Assembly (NCBI GenBank): GCA_021234155.1
Contig: JAJEKV010000002.1
Coordinates: forward strand, 40,661,841 to 40,725,840
Origin: Isoetes taiwanensis
Lineage: Eukaryota > Streptophyta > Lycopodiopsida > Isoetales > Isoetaceae
DNA length: 64,000 bases
Direction: 5' to 3'
How positions within the stretch are numbered: the stretch's first letter is position 1; each line of letters opens with the position of its first letter. This document shows positions 45,441-58,207 of the stretch, piece after piece. Below the pieces are notes generated by a model. That model was not told the DNA's origin. It did not search any database and worked only from the letters and a program-made list of their open reading frames with translations. The position numbers were made by a program, and so were the translations under genes.

Positions 45441-45446
45441 GGTTTA

Positions 45447-47020
45447 TGAACATATGGGAGCAAAATCCAAGACTAAGAATAGCACAAAGGACAATATGCA
45501 TATATCCCAAAGTCATGAAGTTTTAAGCTAAACTCTTTGCCCAATAGCCATTCAATGAAGCTCAGTATTATTTATGGGGATATTATTTTGGTTAAGAAAT
45601 AAATAAAAGGAAAAAAAAATACCATAACCAACCACAGCAATGAAATCTAAAATTTCTTTTCCAATCATTGGAAATCTGAACGACACATCTCCAGTTACAA
45701 TTTCGCTAGGTAAAATTTCGTGTTTGAAAAATTGCCCTCTGCCCAAGGGCGATTGATTTTGTTGTTGCTTATCCAGATATGGTAGGCCTCATCCCATGTA
45801 CTATTGACATAAGTATCTAGCTTCCATTATAGATAGCTTTCTACATGAATGTCAACATAAGAGCAAAAAAAGACCAATTTCTGTTTAGCATTTAAATTGA
45901 TAAAATTGTGTGTATGGGTTTGGCATTTGAATTGATGAAATCGTGGTCATCTATGCTTCATTTTTTGTATGTGCTAGTCACTGCTCTAAAAGTTTTAAAT
46001 GTAAAAAATTTCCCAACCCTATTCTCTCACATCCTGTAGGATTCCTTTATATCTTCCAAACTATCAATATTGGGAGGTCTAAGTTGGCATTGAGAACACA
46101 TACATCAAACTAAAAGTGTGGCCTGCCAGTGTTATTTAATGATACTCGAGATTTGAGTTGCAGACAACACTATATGCCTATAGATCATTATGTTATTGGT
46201 TGTGATGAGCAAAAATAGCTTAACTTTCCAGGCATTGTGATCCAAGCACTATTTTGAATTGTAATGAACACATGGATGTAATACAATGAATCAGGGTGAA
46301 TAATATACTTTAGCTCTTATACAACATAATTTAATATTGAACTTTCGGTCATCTTACAGGATATGGCTATCATATGACCTAGATGTAGCATCATGAGCTC
46401 CATCCCCTGTGGAATAGCAACTTTACCTCCAATTTGACTACAAATAGCAACAGTTGCAACTAGAGCTCCATCCCCTGTGGAATAGCAACTTTACCTCCAA
46501 TTTGACTACAAATAGGAACAGTTGCAACTAGAAGCATTTTTTCCCCTACATAAAACACATCTAACATCAACTTGGAACTTCTCTGCGTAGTACTATTATT
46601 TTGTTACTCATCAGGGGCGATGTAGGGACACTTCCTCCCATTTAGAAATAATGTGTAAGTTTCAAGTATTTCTTCGGGCTATACTTTTAACAAAAACCAT
46701 AGAGTGACACTTATGGATGAATATGGACAAACCCAATTTTGTATAATGGCGTTGCCTAATGGTTCAACTTCTGGCTTACATCCTTCCAAATACAAAGTGC
46801 AATTTGCAAGGAGAAGAAGACCTCGAATTAGAGCGAGCACCCTCTGCAAAAATCAACTCAATGCTTCTCTTCATAGGCTGCATAAACCGGGGTGGATACA
46901 ACTCGTTGGCTTTAATGTCAGGTGGTAAACAACTAAAGTCAATGCCATGATTTTAATACCATAATATATGTACGTCAAATGATTTCAAAGTCTCTAATCA
47001 ACTCTAATCACTCAACTCTA
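45447..47020. other. Intergenic DNA
   Basis: No confident gene. A minus-strand frame at 45746-45552 has the string GDVSFRFPMIGKEILDF, which I cannot assign. The tandem unit at 46395 is listed separately. Confidence 0.4.
46395..46530. repeat. Two tandem 68-bp units, one mismatch
   Basis: GAGCTCCATCCCCTGTGGAA starts units at 46395 and 46463. They differ at one base (AATAGCAAC versus AATAGGAAC), so the duplication is recent. Confidence 0.95.
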
Positions 47021-47023
47021 ATC

Positions 47024-47222
47024 ACTTTTTTTGACAAAAATAAAAAAGTAACAGCGGTTGATTGAACCATTGGACACAAGAGAAAAAATACAGGCCCTAC
47101 ACGTGGCAAGACTGAAATGGAGAGAGAGATGGACGGTGAAGCAGAGGGAAGAGAGCAGGGAGTCAGTGGGGGATTTGAATCCCCTAGTCCAGCCAGAATG
47201 ATCTCTGCCAAATCAATGCATT
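47024..47222 (-). mobile_element. tRNA-derived SINE (minus strand)
   Basis: On the minus strand TTGGCAGAGATCATTCTGGC (A-box-like) is followed by GGGGATTCAAATCCCC (B-box GGWTCAAATCC) about 30 bases on, then a pyrimidine-rich body and an end in TTTTTATTTTTGTCAAAAAA. This matches Pol III-driven plant SINE layout (AU/tRNA type). No target duplication was resolved. Confidence 0.55.
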
Positions 47223-47229
47223 AGAAGGA

Positions 47230-49250
47230 CCTGCATCTCTAAACCATCTTGTTAATCTGGAAAGGAGCTGGGCGGGCCATGAAAAATCTTATATCCTTGA
47301 CCTCAGCAACGATCTAACCTATGTTGCCCATTCTTTTTTATTCAGACACTATTCTAAGAAAGAATTTCTACAAATCCCCTTATTCAAATGCAACTCCGAT
47401 CTCTGGAGCTAATCTTTTGAAAACCCACACGCAAAAGACCTAATTCATGAAAATGTGAGCCCCGCTCGTTTGCTGGCAGTCAAGTTAGGAGAGCGCCAAG
47501 CTGTCACAGGGCCAATGGCGGATTGCTTCTGATAGTCCCTTCCAAAGAACAAGGGAAAGAACGTTGTTTGCCTAAAAAAGAAATCCAGAAAGCCCATAGT
47601 GAGAGCCCATCCTTTAGCTCCAAATATCTCGGATCTCCATTAACACGTCGCAGATGACCTTGGCTCTGCAAGAAACCATCGCCACATCCGATGGCCAGCA
47701 GAGTTTTGACCAAAAAAAACCAAACAGATGACCCATTCCATCATTGGGAAACCTAATTGACAAAGAATGCTTGGGTTCACTTAGAAGAAAGAAGTCATTT
47801 TTTATGAAGTGCACGTCATCTGCATATTCATGAACGTATCTTGCTCCTCCCCATCTTGTTAAAGCAGCATATACATCAATTTGTTTAAAATCAGATGCCC
47901 ATCTTATATAAGCAGCATATGGATCAATTTGTTTAAAATCAGATGGCTTCATTCTCGAGCTGGTGTCCTCTCCTCCAACTGTCAACACATTATAACAATC
48001 TTATCTATGCTGCAACCTGGACAAAAAAAACTCAGTCTAGAATAACCGTTCTACACTAGTATCATGGACGTGGAACTGGCAGAACCTTCCAAGATAATGT
48101 GATACATTTGAATAGCCCATTATTAGACCACAGATATTGAACATGATATATGCTGGCATTTTGATTGCAGCATTTTGCACATAAATGTTGCATGACTATC
48201 TATTGCTGTGGAAAATAGGCGAAACATGCAATTTTTTCAGTTCTAATATGGTATTCAACACTCTCATATATAAAACAACAGAAGCAAGAAGAAATGATGA
48301 CCTACTGGTGACTTTCTAGCTTAAGTGAGCATGTCGAAATCGGTAACTCTGAACAATAACATCCAAAAAGAGAACTCCTTGCTATCTTGCAAAATGCAGC
48401 CCAAAGATAGAAAGAGAATTTGGATACTTGAAAAACAACGATCATGTCACATTAGGACGTGGATTTCAGAAGCGAATACATGGTTATGTCGCCTTGAAGC
48501 ATAAATAACGAGCAATTGCAAATGTGAAGAATGATTGACCTGTGACGAATTAGCTTTATTTTGCAAAATGGAGCCTTGGCTGCGTGAACTATAAAGAACA
48601 TGTTATAGTAGCACATGGATTTGAGAATTGGATACAAAATGATACGGGAATCAAGCTTGACTGTTACGCATGTGAGCATCTTTGGATTTAGAGTTGCTGG
48701 CAAATTCCGGCCAAAGAAGTTCATTACCTGTAAAATAAAGAATTAGGACATGGATTTCAGAACAGAGTAAAAGAAGCTTCTGCAGATTCTGCCACCTCAC
48801 CTCTCCATAGGTTCTGAAATAGCAGACTTAAAGCATGAGGGTGGTTATCCAGAACTGCACTTAAAGCAAGAGTTGTTGTAATAAAACCTTGTACGTTATT
48901 TTCTAAATAGCCATTATTACACCATACAAAATGCTATTGAAGCTTAAAAACATAACCACCTAGACCAGAGGCATTAAAATCGGAAGTATCTCATCCCCAA
49001 AAACTGTGGAGAGGATGTCAAGTCCAGGCGCAATACATTTCTGCAACTTCCATGTGCTTACTGCATCATCCTTGTCCTTTGCCATGAAATAGAAGATAGA
49101 TCATCAACTTTAATTATACGTGATCACGTGGACATGTTGCTTTGGAACATAAAACCCGACATGCTCCAAGAACAACCCGACATCCTGCAAGAACAAAAAC
49201 CATATGCGTTGAACATAAGTTACGGCCCACTTGAACTTGTGGATCCATTG
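47230..49250. other. Intergenic DNA with short duplications
   Basis: Near 47866-47945 the phrase TCAATTTGTTTAAAATCAGA occurs twice 52 bp apart. The minus-strand frame 47988-47614 spanning it has no recognised domain. Nothing else is supported. Confidence 0.4.
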
Positions 49251-49329
49251 CCAGAAGCTCACATACAATGATTGGCAAAGTTCAAAAGGAAGGCAAGCAT
49301 ATAGACATCATCAGATTTCATAGACTCAC

Positions 49330-50449
49330 CTTCAACAAAACCCATCATAATTTGTGTCCAAGAGACATCATCTCGAACTGGAAGCTTGTCAAAGATCTCC
49401 AAGGCTTCAGGAAGAGATCCACACTTAGCATACATGCCCAGCAAGCTGTTGCTAAGCGAACAATCTTCTCCAAACCCTGTCTGTAAAATCTTGACATGAG
49501 TTTCTCGACCTTTGCATAATACATGTCAATCAAAGCATTGCAAGTAGAAAGTTGTCTTTCAGATCCCTTTTGTACAATATCCGCATGAATCCTTCTGCCC
49601 AGATTTATGGTCCCTGAGCTACCGCAGGCCTTCAAGCAACAAATAAATGTAACAACATCTGGGGATATGCCATTCTGTTTCATCTGCTCAAAGCAATGCA
49701 GTACTTCGTGATCACATTGACGGTTGGCATATCCTCCAATTATTGCTGTCCATGAAACTACACTTTGGAACAACAGCTTGTCAAAAACTTTGTGTGCTTC
49801 TCTAAATGAGCTGCATTTGGCATACATGTCAACCAAACTATTTCCAATGTAAATATCCTTCTCAAATCCCATTTGCAGAATATCTGCATAGGATGTAAAC
49901 AAATGTGAGGGCACTAGGAGATAAGCATTCATCTTGCATTTGTTGGTAGCATCGCATTGCTTCACGATTGCACCCATTTTCAACATATCCTGCAAGTAAA
50001 AAGTTGTAGGACAAAACGTCTCTAACAGACAGCTGGTTAAAGACATCCCGTGCCTCTGTTAGGCAACTACATTTGATATACATGTCCATTAATGCATTGA
50101 TAACAGAGATGTCTTTGCCAAGTTTGATTTTACTAATGTGAATATGAAACCAACGTCCTCTTTCAATATCTTTCAATCTTGCACAAGCCTGCAGCAAAGC
50201 TATAAGTGTGTAACAGCTAGGTTCTATGCTATCCCTTTGCATCCTCTCGTAGACCTTAAAAGCATGATCAGGCTGTCCAATTTCAATATATCCTAAAATC
50301 AGAGAAGTCCAGGAATGCTCATTTAGATGAAGTAATCCGTTGAAAGCCTGCTGACCATCTGATATACTGCCACATTCCACAAACAAAGGTAAAACATAAT
50401 TCCCTAAGTTTCCATCATTCTCAGAACACTGCTCAATCATTTGAACCAT
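49330..50449 (-). pseudogene. PLS-type pentatricopeptide-repeat gene, frameshifted
   Basis: PPR proteins bind organellar RNA. Minus-strand frames encode successive PPR units: WTSLILGYIEIGQPDHAFKV, YERMQRDSIEPSCYTLIALL, NALMDMYIKCSCLTEARDVF, SYNFLLAGYVENGCNREAMR, then after a frame change near 49890 GNSLVDMYAKCSSFREAHKV, VVSWTAIIGGYANRQCDHEV, and after another near 49510 GMYAKCGSLPEALEIFDKLP. The P-L-S alternation is that of plant PLS-class proteins. No E or DYW domain and no transit peptide remain. At least two frameshifts indicate a pseudogene. Confidence 0.9.
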
Positions 50450-53400
50450 ATAATAACCTACCCTCTAATCTCATTTTTTGACTAGAAGACTGCCATTTTT
50501 CTAGTATCTCTAGTAAAAGCCATACCCTGTGATGATTAACACACCCTTTGCATGTCCTGGAGTAGGCGCAACCTGTCAAAATATAAACCGATGTCATCAA
50601 AGCATGAACATGCAGCTATCATGAATTAAATCCAAGAAACAAAATTCGCCTATATATGATCCAAACATGCTGCTTCAGTCAACATGATCTAATCGGTGCA
50701 TAACTAAATGCAGCTCCAAGTCTTTCTAGCTGGGAATTGCAATATCTATTAAACCAAAATAGATAGGAACAAATTTTGCAAAAATGCTATTCTAAAATTT
50801 ACAGGAACTGCAAATGGTAAGAACAACTTACCCCAATGAAATAGCAACGGCATAAACATCTTGACTTCCAAGGACTCACAAAGATGTTGCAAACAACAAA
50901 TATAAGACGTGGAAACTAGAATATTATGTAAAGATCTTGAAATGCCAGAGGTAAAAGGCTGCAAACTCTATAGATGGAAACATTTCCCAAGGTCTATCCA
51001 AATGCAACAAACGCTAAGGTATAAAACTCTCAAATTATTCTCTAAAAATAGATACTCTATTGTTGGCGTTCAAAAGCAAAAACACGTATAACATACAAAA
51101 AGGATTGACAAAAGAACAGGTTGTTTACCTTTAGCTATTCCACTTTAGTTATTCACATAAACCAAGTCGCATTTGTCTTGGAATGTCAGCATTTACATGC
51201 AAAGGCATTTGAAGAATTTGCATCTGGCGGACAACGAAACACCAGAACAGTGGCATCACAATTGGCTGGGTCGCTTTACCTTTGTTCACACTGTCAAACT
51301 AGGATTGATGTCTTACATGAGAAAGAAAGCCAAAATGAACAGTCAATTCTAATGAACAACGAAATACCAGAGCAATAGCAGGCAACACCATGCAAAATCC
51401 CAAACCTAAATAAAAAATGGAGTCATTTCTGAAACAGATGAAAATACAGAACTTGATAATAACTTGGCCGTGGAAAAAGAGACGATCACAGCCATGCAGA
51501 TACCAATAAATCTCCAACAATATAACCATCAACGGCTTATTAGCCATATGACAGAGATTCGCTAACAGATACACACTAGAAATTTGCATCTCCTGCAGAT
51601 ATGAGCAGTTTATAGAGTTAAATAAGCATTGATTAGAAAATTGAGACTTCTGATAATGTCAAGCTTTTCACAAAGAAGTCCTAACAGTGACATAATAATG
51701 GCATACTTCTCCATTGGCATACCTGTTTGGACCTGCAATGTGGAATAGTGTCCACTTGGAGTACGCACTCTCAAAATAACCTCATTTCCTGAAAATGAAA
51801 TTGGGCATTCAGAAGACTAGAACTCAACAAACATCAAAGGAATAAGATTTAAACCTGTTTATAGCTTGCTTTGTCCAAAACTAATTTGCAATAATAAGAG
51901 TATACATGAAACACATCCAATAACATAGGTTTCAGACCAGCATTATCTCTGGATGACTGCCACATGCAGCCATACAGTGCCAATAATCAGTAGGCAAAGG
52001 GGCATTTGCTAGTCTAATCTCTCCTTTTTGCTGCTGAAAACGCTGCTTTCTTGTGTAAAGAAAACCAATCTTCTAGAATAATTTCTTCTCACTAGCACAT
52101 CGTATAGACCTGGCTTGGGCTCTATAAAATAATTAACAGAGAAACCGTATAAAAGAATGAGAATTTCTGTCAACGTACTCTAAACCCTAAAGCTTCGATT
52201 ACCTTGTGGTTTGCAGTTTTTAAGGCGGTCTGAGCGCCTTATGTTTGAGTAGTGTAGAGCATGCTTTACATCAGCTTTCTTGACCTTGAAATGCGACAAA
52301 AGGCCGACCTGCTCTTTGACGCCCAGAGCTTGCAGTTGAGCCTACATTTTTTTGCCCGTCAGTTCAAAGCCCAATACCTTGTTTATAGTTTGCAAGCAGT
52401 TTTTCATCTGCAAAATAATACCTGGTTTTCGGCAATGCGAGCCAGTCGAAGCGCCTCATAAGGGCTAAGAGTTTTGGAAAATGGAGGATCGCCGGAATGA
52501 TAAGCTCGACCATGAACCCTGGAAAAGACACAGCTGGCCATGCCGATCAAACAAACCACACCTAGAAAGCCACACAATCCCTGCACCAGTAAGCTTACCC
52601 GATCAAAACCCCTGCAGAAGCCACAACACAACAGTCGACCGTGAAGATGAGATTCAATGGAGAAATCAAATTGGGGCTTTTGGCGTGGGCCGTCCAGATC
52701 TGAGATGGACGGCCGAGATCAAAAGATCAAAAGATCAAAGATACACCAAGCGTAAATGGACGCTCCAGATAAAATGCCCCAAATTCTAAGGGCCAAGATT
52801 AAAAGCCCCAAATATTTGGGATCGACGGTCTAGATAAAATGCCCCAATTTCAAGGGCCCAGATTAAAAGCCCCAAATAAGGGGGGATGCTTGGGGTGTCA
52901 AGGTGGCATCGTCTGGGCCATCCATCTCAGAGATGGACGGCTGAGATCAATCTCTACACTATTGATGCAGACCTCCATATAATTGTATAAATATAAGGAT
53001 AAGTAGCTATGCCACCTGCCAAGTCTAGGTTTGACAATTGGCAAGGTTTTAAGCGATTGCCTTCTAAGCGATTTTTTGCAGGGCCAGATTTTTCTGCACG
53101 CGCGATTTCTTCCCCTTTTTGTTGTTGTTTTCCCTTTTTCTACGTGCTCTATTGTACAAAGGTGTTTGTGGTTAAGACCTAGACTTAGATCACGGAATAA
53201 TAGATATGGCGGGATCCAAACTTCTTAAAGGGAGATCTCAGGAATACTCGAGATTGGACTGTTTATGTTAAGATGTTGTATATTTGTCTGCAAATGGATG
53301 TTTGAACTTGTAAATGTACGTCTTCATCAATCTATCTCTATAGCTTGCCGGACTTGGCCTGTGAGCTCTTGATACTCCTAAAAATCTCGTGAACAAAGCT

Positions 53401-54017
53401 ATAAACAAGTCTCAATCCTTCTGTTATACTGGCTTCTCACATTTAAGCATAAAGCTTTAAATTAATACTATAATCATGCTTTTTTGCCTGCGCCATTGTT
53501 TTGTCTCTTCCAAAATTGTGAAGAGTTTATGCTAAAATTCTTTGATATTGCATCAGTAAAGCATTGATATGAAGCACAAGCACAAATAGCTCTTTTTGCA
53601 TTATCCATTTGTTGAAGCTTTCATGGCAGGTAATATATCATGGACCAAGCTTTCTTTTCAAGATCTTGTATGATATGATCTGATAGAACAAGATGCAGGG
53701 ACAAAGAACTCAATATGCAGAGCGAAAGTGGTTGCTAAAGCGATCTCTCAAGATACCGGCAAATGGCTGCAACATTCCACACCTGTTTGTTGTCTCTTTC
53801 ATTTATTGAATCCATCTTAGATGTGAACCTACCGCTTTCAGGACAAAAGAAATTGTAGTTTTGAAAGATGAAGAGAACAATATAGGAAAACAATCTGACA
53901 AAGTGATTACACATTCTACCTCTATATCTCTAAGATAAAACATGTTTGTTCAATGGGATGGGGATATATTGATCCAGCAGCAAAAGCTCTATAAATAGCT
54001 TCTATCATCTTGTAATT
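50450..54017. other. Intergenic DNA
   Basis: No recognisable gene. Open frames near 51121-51590 and 52404-52789 overlap on both strands and carry no known domain. A short tandem and inverted repeat cluster lies at 52684-52943. Confidence 0.45.
52684..52943. repeat. Tandem GCCCCAAAT-type repeats with flanking inverted GGACGGCC motifs
   Basis: GGCCGTCCA...TGGACGGCC forms a 9-bp stem at 52688-52714. The phrase GATAAAATGCCCCAA(A/T)TT followed by AAGGGCC(A/C)AGATTAAAAG is repeated at about 52769 and 52835. CCATCCATCTCAGAGATGGA closes the cluster. Confidence 0.7.
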
Positions 54018-54869
54018 TGATAAGTTTTCAGCTTTATAAGTCTATAGTGCAATCATGAGAAGCAGTGGCAGTGATTGCATTTAGAATGCAAGTGAGCAGA
54101 CAGTGATCCAAGTGAACTCACAAGTTGCTGAATGTTGTAACCTATGCTGCATGAAGACTTAAACAATTCAATGTGTCTGCCCATGAGAAGCAGTGGCAAT
54201 GGGCCAGACAATCTTGAGAATTATCTAATTACCTAGGGTACAACAGTTGAAGATAAATTGTATGTTAAGTGCTATCTAAAATGTTCATTGAAGGTTGAGG
54301 ACCAAATACTGCAACCATGGTTAAGGTTGAAGAAGAAAGCAAATTAATTCGAAGAATAAGATTCAATGGTTCCAAGGCCGATTTTTATCAAAGTTCCTGT
54401 GGGATATTGTGAACCCAGCTTTTTCCTTACGTTTATCCTGTGGGATATATATGCAGACATGGAAATAGGCCCGGATAGGAAAGTGGAGCTGTTCCTTAAC
54501 TGCCGGATTTACGACTATGAATATGGAACCAGTGAGAACAGACGGAGAGACGAAGTTATGAAGCGGATCCGGCCCAGAAGAATGCAGAATGCTCAAGTCA
54601 AATGAGCTACAGTAATCGGGTCAATGCCCGATGAACAGTAACCTCATTATATCTTTGTGAAGATTTAAGGCTAATGGTTTATTGACCATTAAAACTTGTT
54701 TCCTATAATATTGAGTTTACAATAGTGGAGATGAGAGACCATATTGTGGCTCTCCACTAAATTCTCACTTGTACTACATGTGTTTATGTAGATCTTGAAT
54801 TTGGAAAATCTTGCTAGGCATTTTGTTATTACACTTGCAAAGGCATTCTCTTTGCCTCTAAATTCATCA
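54018..54869 (+). repeat. 5' LTR of copia element 2a
   Basis: 852 bp. This is the most complete LTR of the family in the window; the other two carry deletions of about 23 and 110 bp. Confidence 0.92.
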
Positions 54870-54870
54870 G

Positions 54871-54883
54871 TGGTATCAGAGCC
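54871..54883 (+). other. Primer binding site of copia element 2a
   Basis: TGGTATCAGAGCC, complementary to the initiator tRNA-Met 3' end, one base after the LTR. Confidence 0.92.
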
Positions 54884-54892
54884 ATCTCAATT

Positions 54893-55651
54893 ATGTCTAG
54901 CAGATTTGGAGCAAGTTTGCTCAACACCATAGATGTATACAAAGGTGGTCCAGGATTCCAAATATGGAAGGATGCCATAATGCATGTTCTGGATGTGGAG
55001 GAGCTTTGGGAGGTAGTCGATCCTAATAGCTCAGTGGCAGCAGAAGTGCTAACTAGAACAGCCTCCACAGGTTCAGTTACTGGAGCTGCAGGTGGTCAAT
55101 CTGCAGGGGCAAGCACTGGAGCTGCTGGTGCAGGTTCTGGAGCTGCAGGTGCAGGCTCAGGCACTAGTGCTGCACGTACTGGAGGAGGTACCAGTACAGG
55201 AGGAGGCAAATCACTGCAGGCTAAAGTCAAGGAAGCACAAGGAATCATAACTTGCAAGGTAAGTCCAGCTATACGTTTGAAATTAAGGTCTCTCAGTCCT
55301 AGGGAGATGTGGAAATTTCTCCATAAGCACTATGAGGAGAAAACATCCTCTCAAATAGATTTATTGGAAAATGAACTAAGAAATCTAAAGCTTAGAGAAG
55401 ATGAAGATGTATCCGAGTTTTTCAATAAGTTTGATAACTTAATTGCTGATCTAGAAGGGGCTGGGGTTGTGATATCTGAAAGAAGTCAGGTGTTACAAAT
55501 TTCAAGAGCAATAGGAGAGAATGAAACATTGGCATTGTTTATTAGAAATACAAGCAAAAGTAGGGAGGAGGCAGAAGTCATGCTTAGAACTGAATGGGAG
55601 CAAAAGAAAGTATTGAGACAAAGCCAAATGAAGAAACACCTGAAATATTAG
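54893..55651 (+). CDS. Copia Gag (element 2a)
   Basis: 252 residues from MSSRFGASLLNTIDVYKGG. It has the Gag capsid-type region FQIWKDAIMHVLDVEELWEV, a Gly/Ala/Ser-rich insert and LRSLSPREMWKFLHKHYEEK. The frame ends 8 residues after WEQKKVLRQSQ because of a one-base shift relative to pol. The zinc knuckles are in the other frame. Confidence 0.93.
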   Translation: MSSRFGASLLNTIDVYKGGPGFQIWKDAIMHVLDVEELWEVVDPNSSVAAEVLTRTASTGSVTGAAGGQSAGASTGAAGAGSGAAGAGSGTSAARTGGGTSTGGGKSLQAKVKEAQGIITCKVSPAIRLKLRSLSPREMWKFLHKHYEEKTSSQIDLLENELRNLKLREDEDVSEFFNKFDNLIADLEGAGVVISERSQVLQISRAIGENETLALFIRNTSKSREEAEVMLRTEWEQKKVLRQSQMKKHLKY

Positions 55652-58201
55652 TAATGAAAAGGAAAGGCAAAATAATTTGCTATCACTGTCATGAGGCAGG
55701 GCACTATAAAAGTGAATGCCCTAAATTGAAGAAAGATTTTAATTGCTACAATTGTGGGGGAAGAGGACATGCAGCCTCCAAGTGCCCCACACCAAAAAAT
55801 TATGGTAAATCCTCCAGAGGAAGGGGTGACTCCAGCAGAGGAAGAGCAGGCAGAGGTAGGGGTGGAGGCTATGAGAAAGCATACATTGCACAAGAAGAAC
55901 AAGAGGCTAAGGCTAAGACTGAAACACAAGATGAAGATGAGGTATTAAGTAATTTTGCAGTTATCAATGAAAATTCATGTGCTAATAATCTTTGATCATT
56001 TGATAGTTGATTCGGAGTGAAAAGATCAGTAGTCAAGGATGCTTTGAAATCTTGAAGAAATTCTCCACGCAAAATCAAGAAAAATTCAAGTTGGAAATGG
56101 GGCATTGCAAGATATTCAAGGAAGTGGACTTTTGCGTTAAAAAGACTTAAATGGAAATATTGTAAATATTGAAGATGTATTGTGTGTTCGGCAATAATCA
56201 AAAACTTGATTTCAGTAAGCCAGTTATGTGATTTGGGATATAGGGTGACATTTGAGGCTGAACAATGTAATGTCTTTCTCAAAAATGAATTGAAGTTTTA
56301 TGCTAAAAGAGTTGGCAACTTGTTTGAACTAAGTAATCTTGTGCATTATGGTGTAAATGCAATATCCGAAGTTGGTGCAGAATTATGGCACAATAGATTA
56401 GCACACAATGCAGACTACAAGAAACTGGAAAGTCTGCATAAACAAGGTCTCATTGATTATTGTGATAGCAAAGTTAATCATATCTCTGTGAAGGATGTGC
56501 TCTAGGAAAATTCCATAGGTCGCCATTTGCTAAAAGACAATCTAAAACTCGGCCAAACATTGGAATTAGTGCACTCGGGACTTATGTGGCCCATTAAATG
56601 TGAGAGGAAGAGGTAACAAAAGGTATTTCATAACCTTTACATGATGACTACAAATCGAAAATGTAAGGCATATTGCTTAGAAAAGAAATCACAAGCTTTA
56701 AATGCATTCAAGCAATATGTGGCGAAAATGGAAAGGAAACAGCCACAAGCTAAAATGCATTAGATCAGACCGTGGTGGAGAGTAATTGTCAATAAAATTT
56801 AGAACCCACTTGCATTACACATGGCATTAAAAGGCAATTAACATGCGGATACACTCCTCAACAAAATGGGGTGTCGAAAAAGGAAAAACAGAACAATTAT
56901 GGATGCAATTAGGTCCATGTTGAAGGAAAGTGGCTTACCAAATAGTCTTTGGGTGGAAGCTTTGCAAACTGCCATAGAAATTCAGAACATACTTCCCTCC
57001 TCCACTCTTCATAGAAATATACCAAACATAGTATGGAATCCTAAAGGAAAAATAGACTACTTAAAATATAAAGTCTATGGTTGTTTGGTATATACTCATG
57101 TCCCTTCAGAATTAAGAAAAAAATTGGACAATAGAGCTGAGATTGGTTTCCTGGTGGGTTATGACAATGAAGCTAAGGGATATAGAGTATATAATCCAGA
57201 AACAAAGACCATAATAATCAGTCGAGATGTTCTTTTCAATGAGGGTGTATTGTATAAGCACAGGTACAGAAAAGGGATTAAAATTGTACCCAAAATTACT
57301 GAGCAAATGGCTAAATTTGAAACTGATGAGCTAGAAGATTCAGAAGAGATTGAGCAGGCTGTTCATAATGAAGAAAATGAGCATCATACACTGGAAAAGG
57401 CAATGGAAGAAGAGATTCAAGTACCTGCAGCAGAAGTTGAACACCAAGTCCCTGAGGTAATACAGGAACCAAGACAAGAAATGCATGAGCCAACCAAGAT
57501 TAGAAGGAAACGGAAAACACAAGCAGAAAAATTAATTGAAGAAGCAAAGTTAGATGATAAACCTTATGGCAGAACTGAACAAGGCAAAAGCAGACGTATT
57601 GAAGCAGTAGAGCATGAACAAATTCTAGCAATTCTAGAAGATGAAATTATACCACAAACTTTTGAAGAGGTCTTGAGAGTACTGGATAAAAGAAAAATGG
57701 ATGGCTGCTATGAGAGATGAGCTTAAATCATTTGAGGACACCAAAACATATGAATTAGTAAAATCTGATGGAAAGCAGAATATCATAGGGAGTAAATGGC
57801 TTTACAAAATTAAGAGTAATCCAGATGGGAGCAAGAAATTCAAGGCAAAATTAGTAGCTCAAAGATTCACTCAGAAAAAAGGTAGAGATTATGATGAAAC
57901 CTACTCACCCATAGTAAAGCTCACAAGTATCAGAATTTTATTGGCCATGGCAAATGCTTTAAATTTAGAATTGCACCATATGGATGTCAAAACAGCATTT
58001 TTAAATGCTACACTTGAGGAGGAGGCATTTATGAAACAAGCACCTGGTTTTGAGCAAAGGAAAAACATGATATGGAAATTACATAGGGTTGTATATGGAT
58101 TAAAGCAATCGCCAAGAGAATGGTATCTCTGTATGAACCAATTCTTGCAAGAACAGGAATTTGAGAAGTTGCAGAATGATGGCAACTTGTATAGATTTAA
58201 G
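55594..58201 (+). pseudogene. Copia pol remnant (element 2a)
   Basis: Two CCHC knuckles (CYHCHEAGHYKSEC, CYNCGGRGHAASKC) are followed by a region (55990-56870) with many one- and two-base insertions or deletions relative to 62310-61430. The protease motif and integrase are therefore broken. The open frame 56866-57720 covers the integrase end (RTIMDAIRSMLKESGLPNSL), and 57701-58210 covers reverse transcriptase (KWLYKIKSNPDGS, HHMDVKTAFLNATLEEEAFM, YGLKQSPREWYL). An in-frame stop at 56783-56785 after DRGGE is shared with the other copy. Confidence 0.9.
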
Positions 58202-58207
58202 TTGTAT

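Larger units (their letters stand above)
54018..58201 (+). mobile_element. Copia element 2a (plus strand, 3'-truncated)
   Basis: Begins with an 852-bp LTR (54018-54869, TGATAAG...TTCATCA), then a PBS and gag-pol of the same family as the minus-strand copy at 58208-64000. Gag is identical to the other copy. Coding runs to the reverse transcriptase sequence NDGNLYRFK at 58201 and stops abruptly six bases before the LTR of the inverted copy. The second half of RT, RNase H and 3' LTR are missing here. Small indels cluster at 55990-56870. Confidence 0.95.

Noticed and set aside
47860-47900. YADD motif in a minus-strand frame, suggesting reverse transcriptase
   Set aside because: No other RT motif surrounds it and the frame includes a short tandem duplication. 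Chance occurrence is more likely.
52404-52789. Overlapping open frames on both strands as a gene
   Set aside because: They overlap each other, lie partly in tandem repeats and show no recognisable domain.
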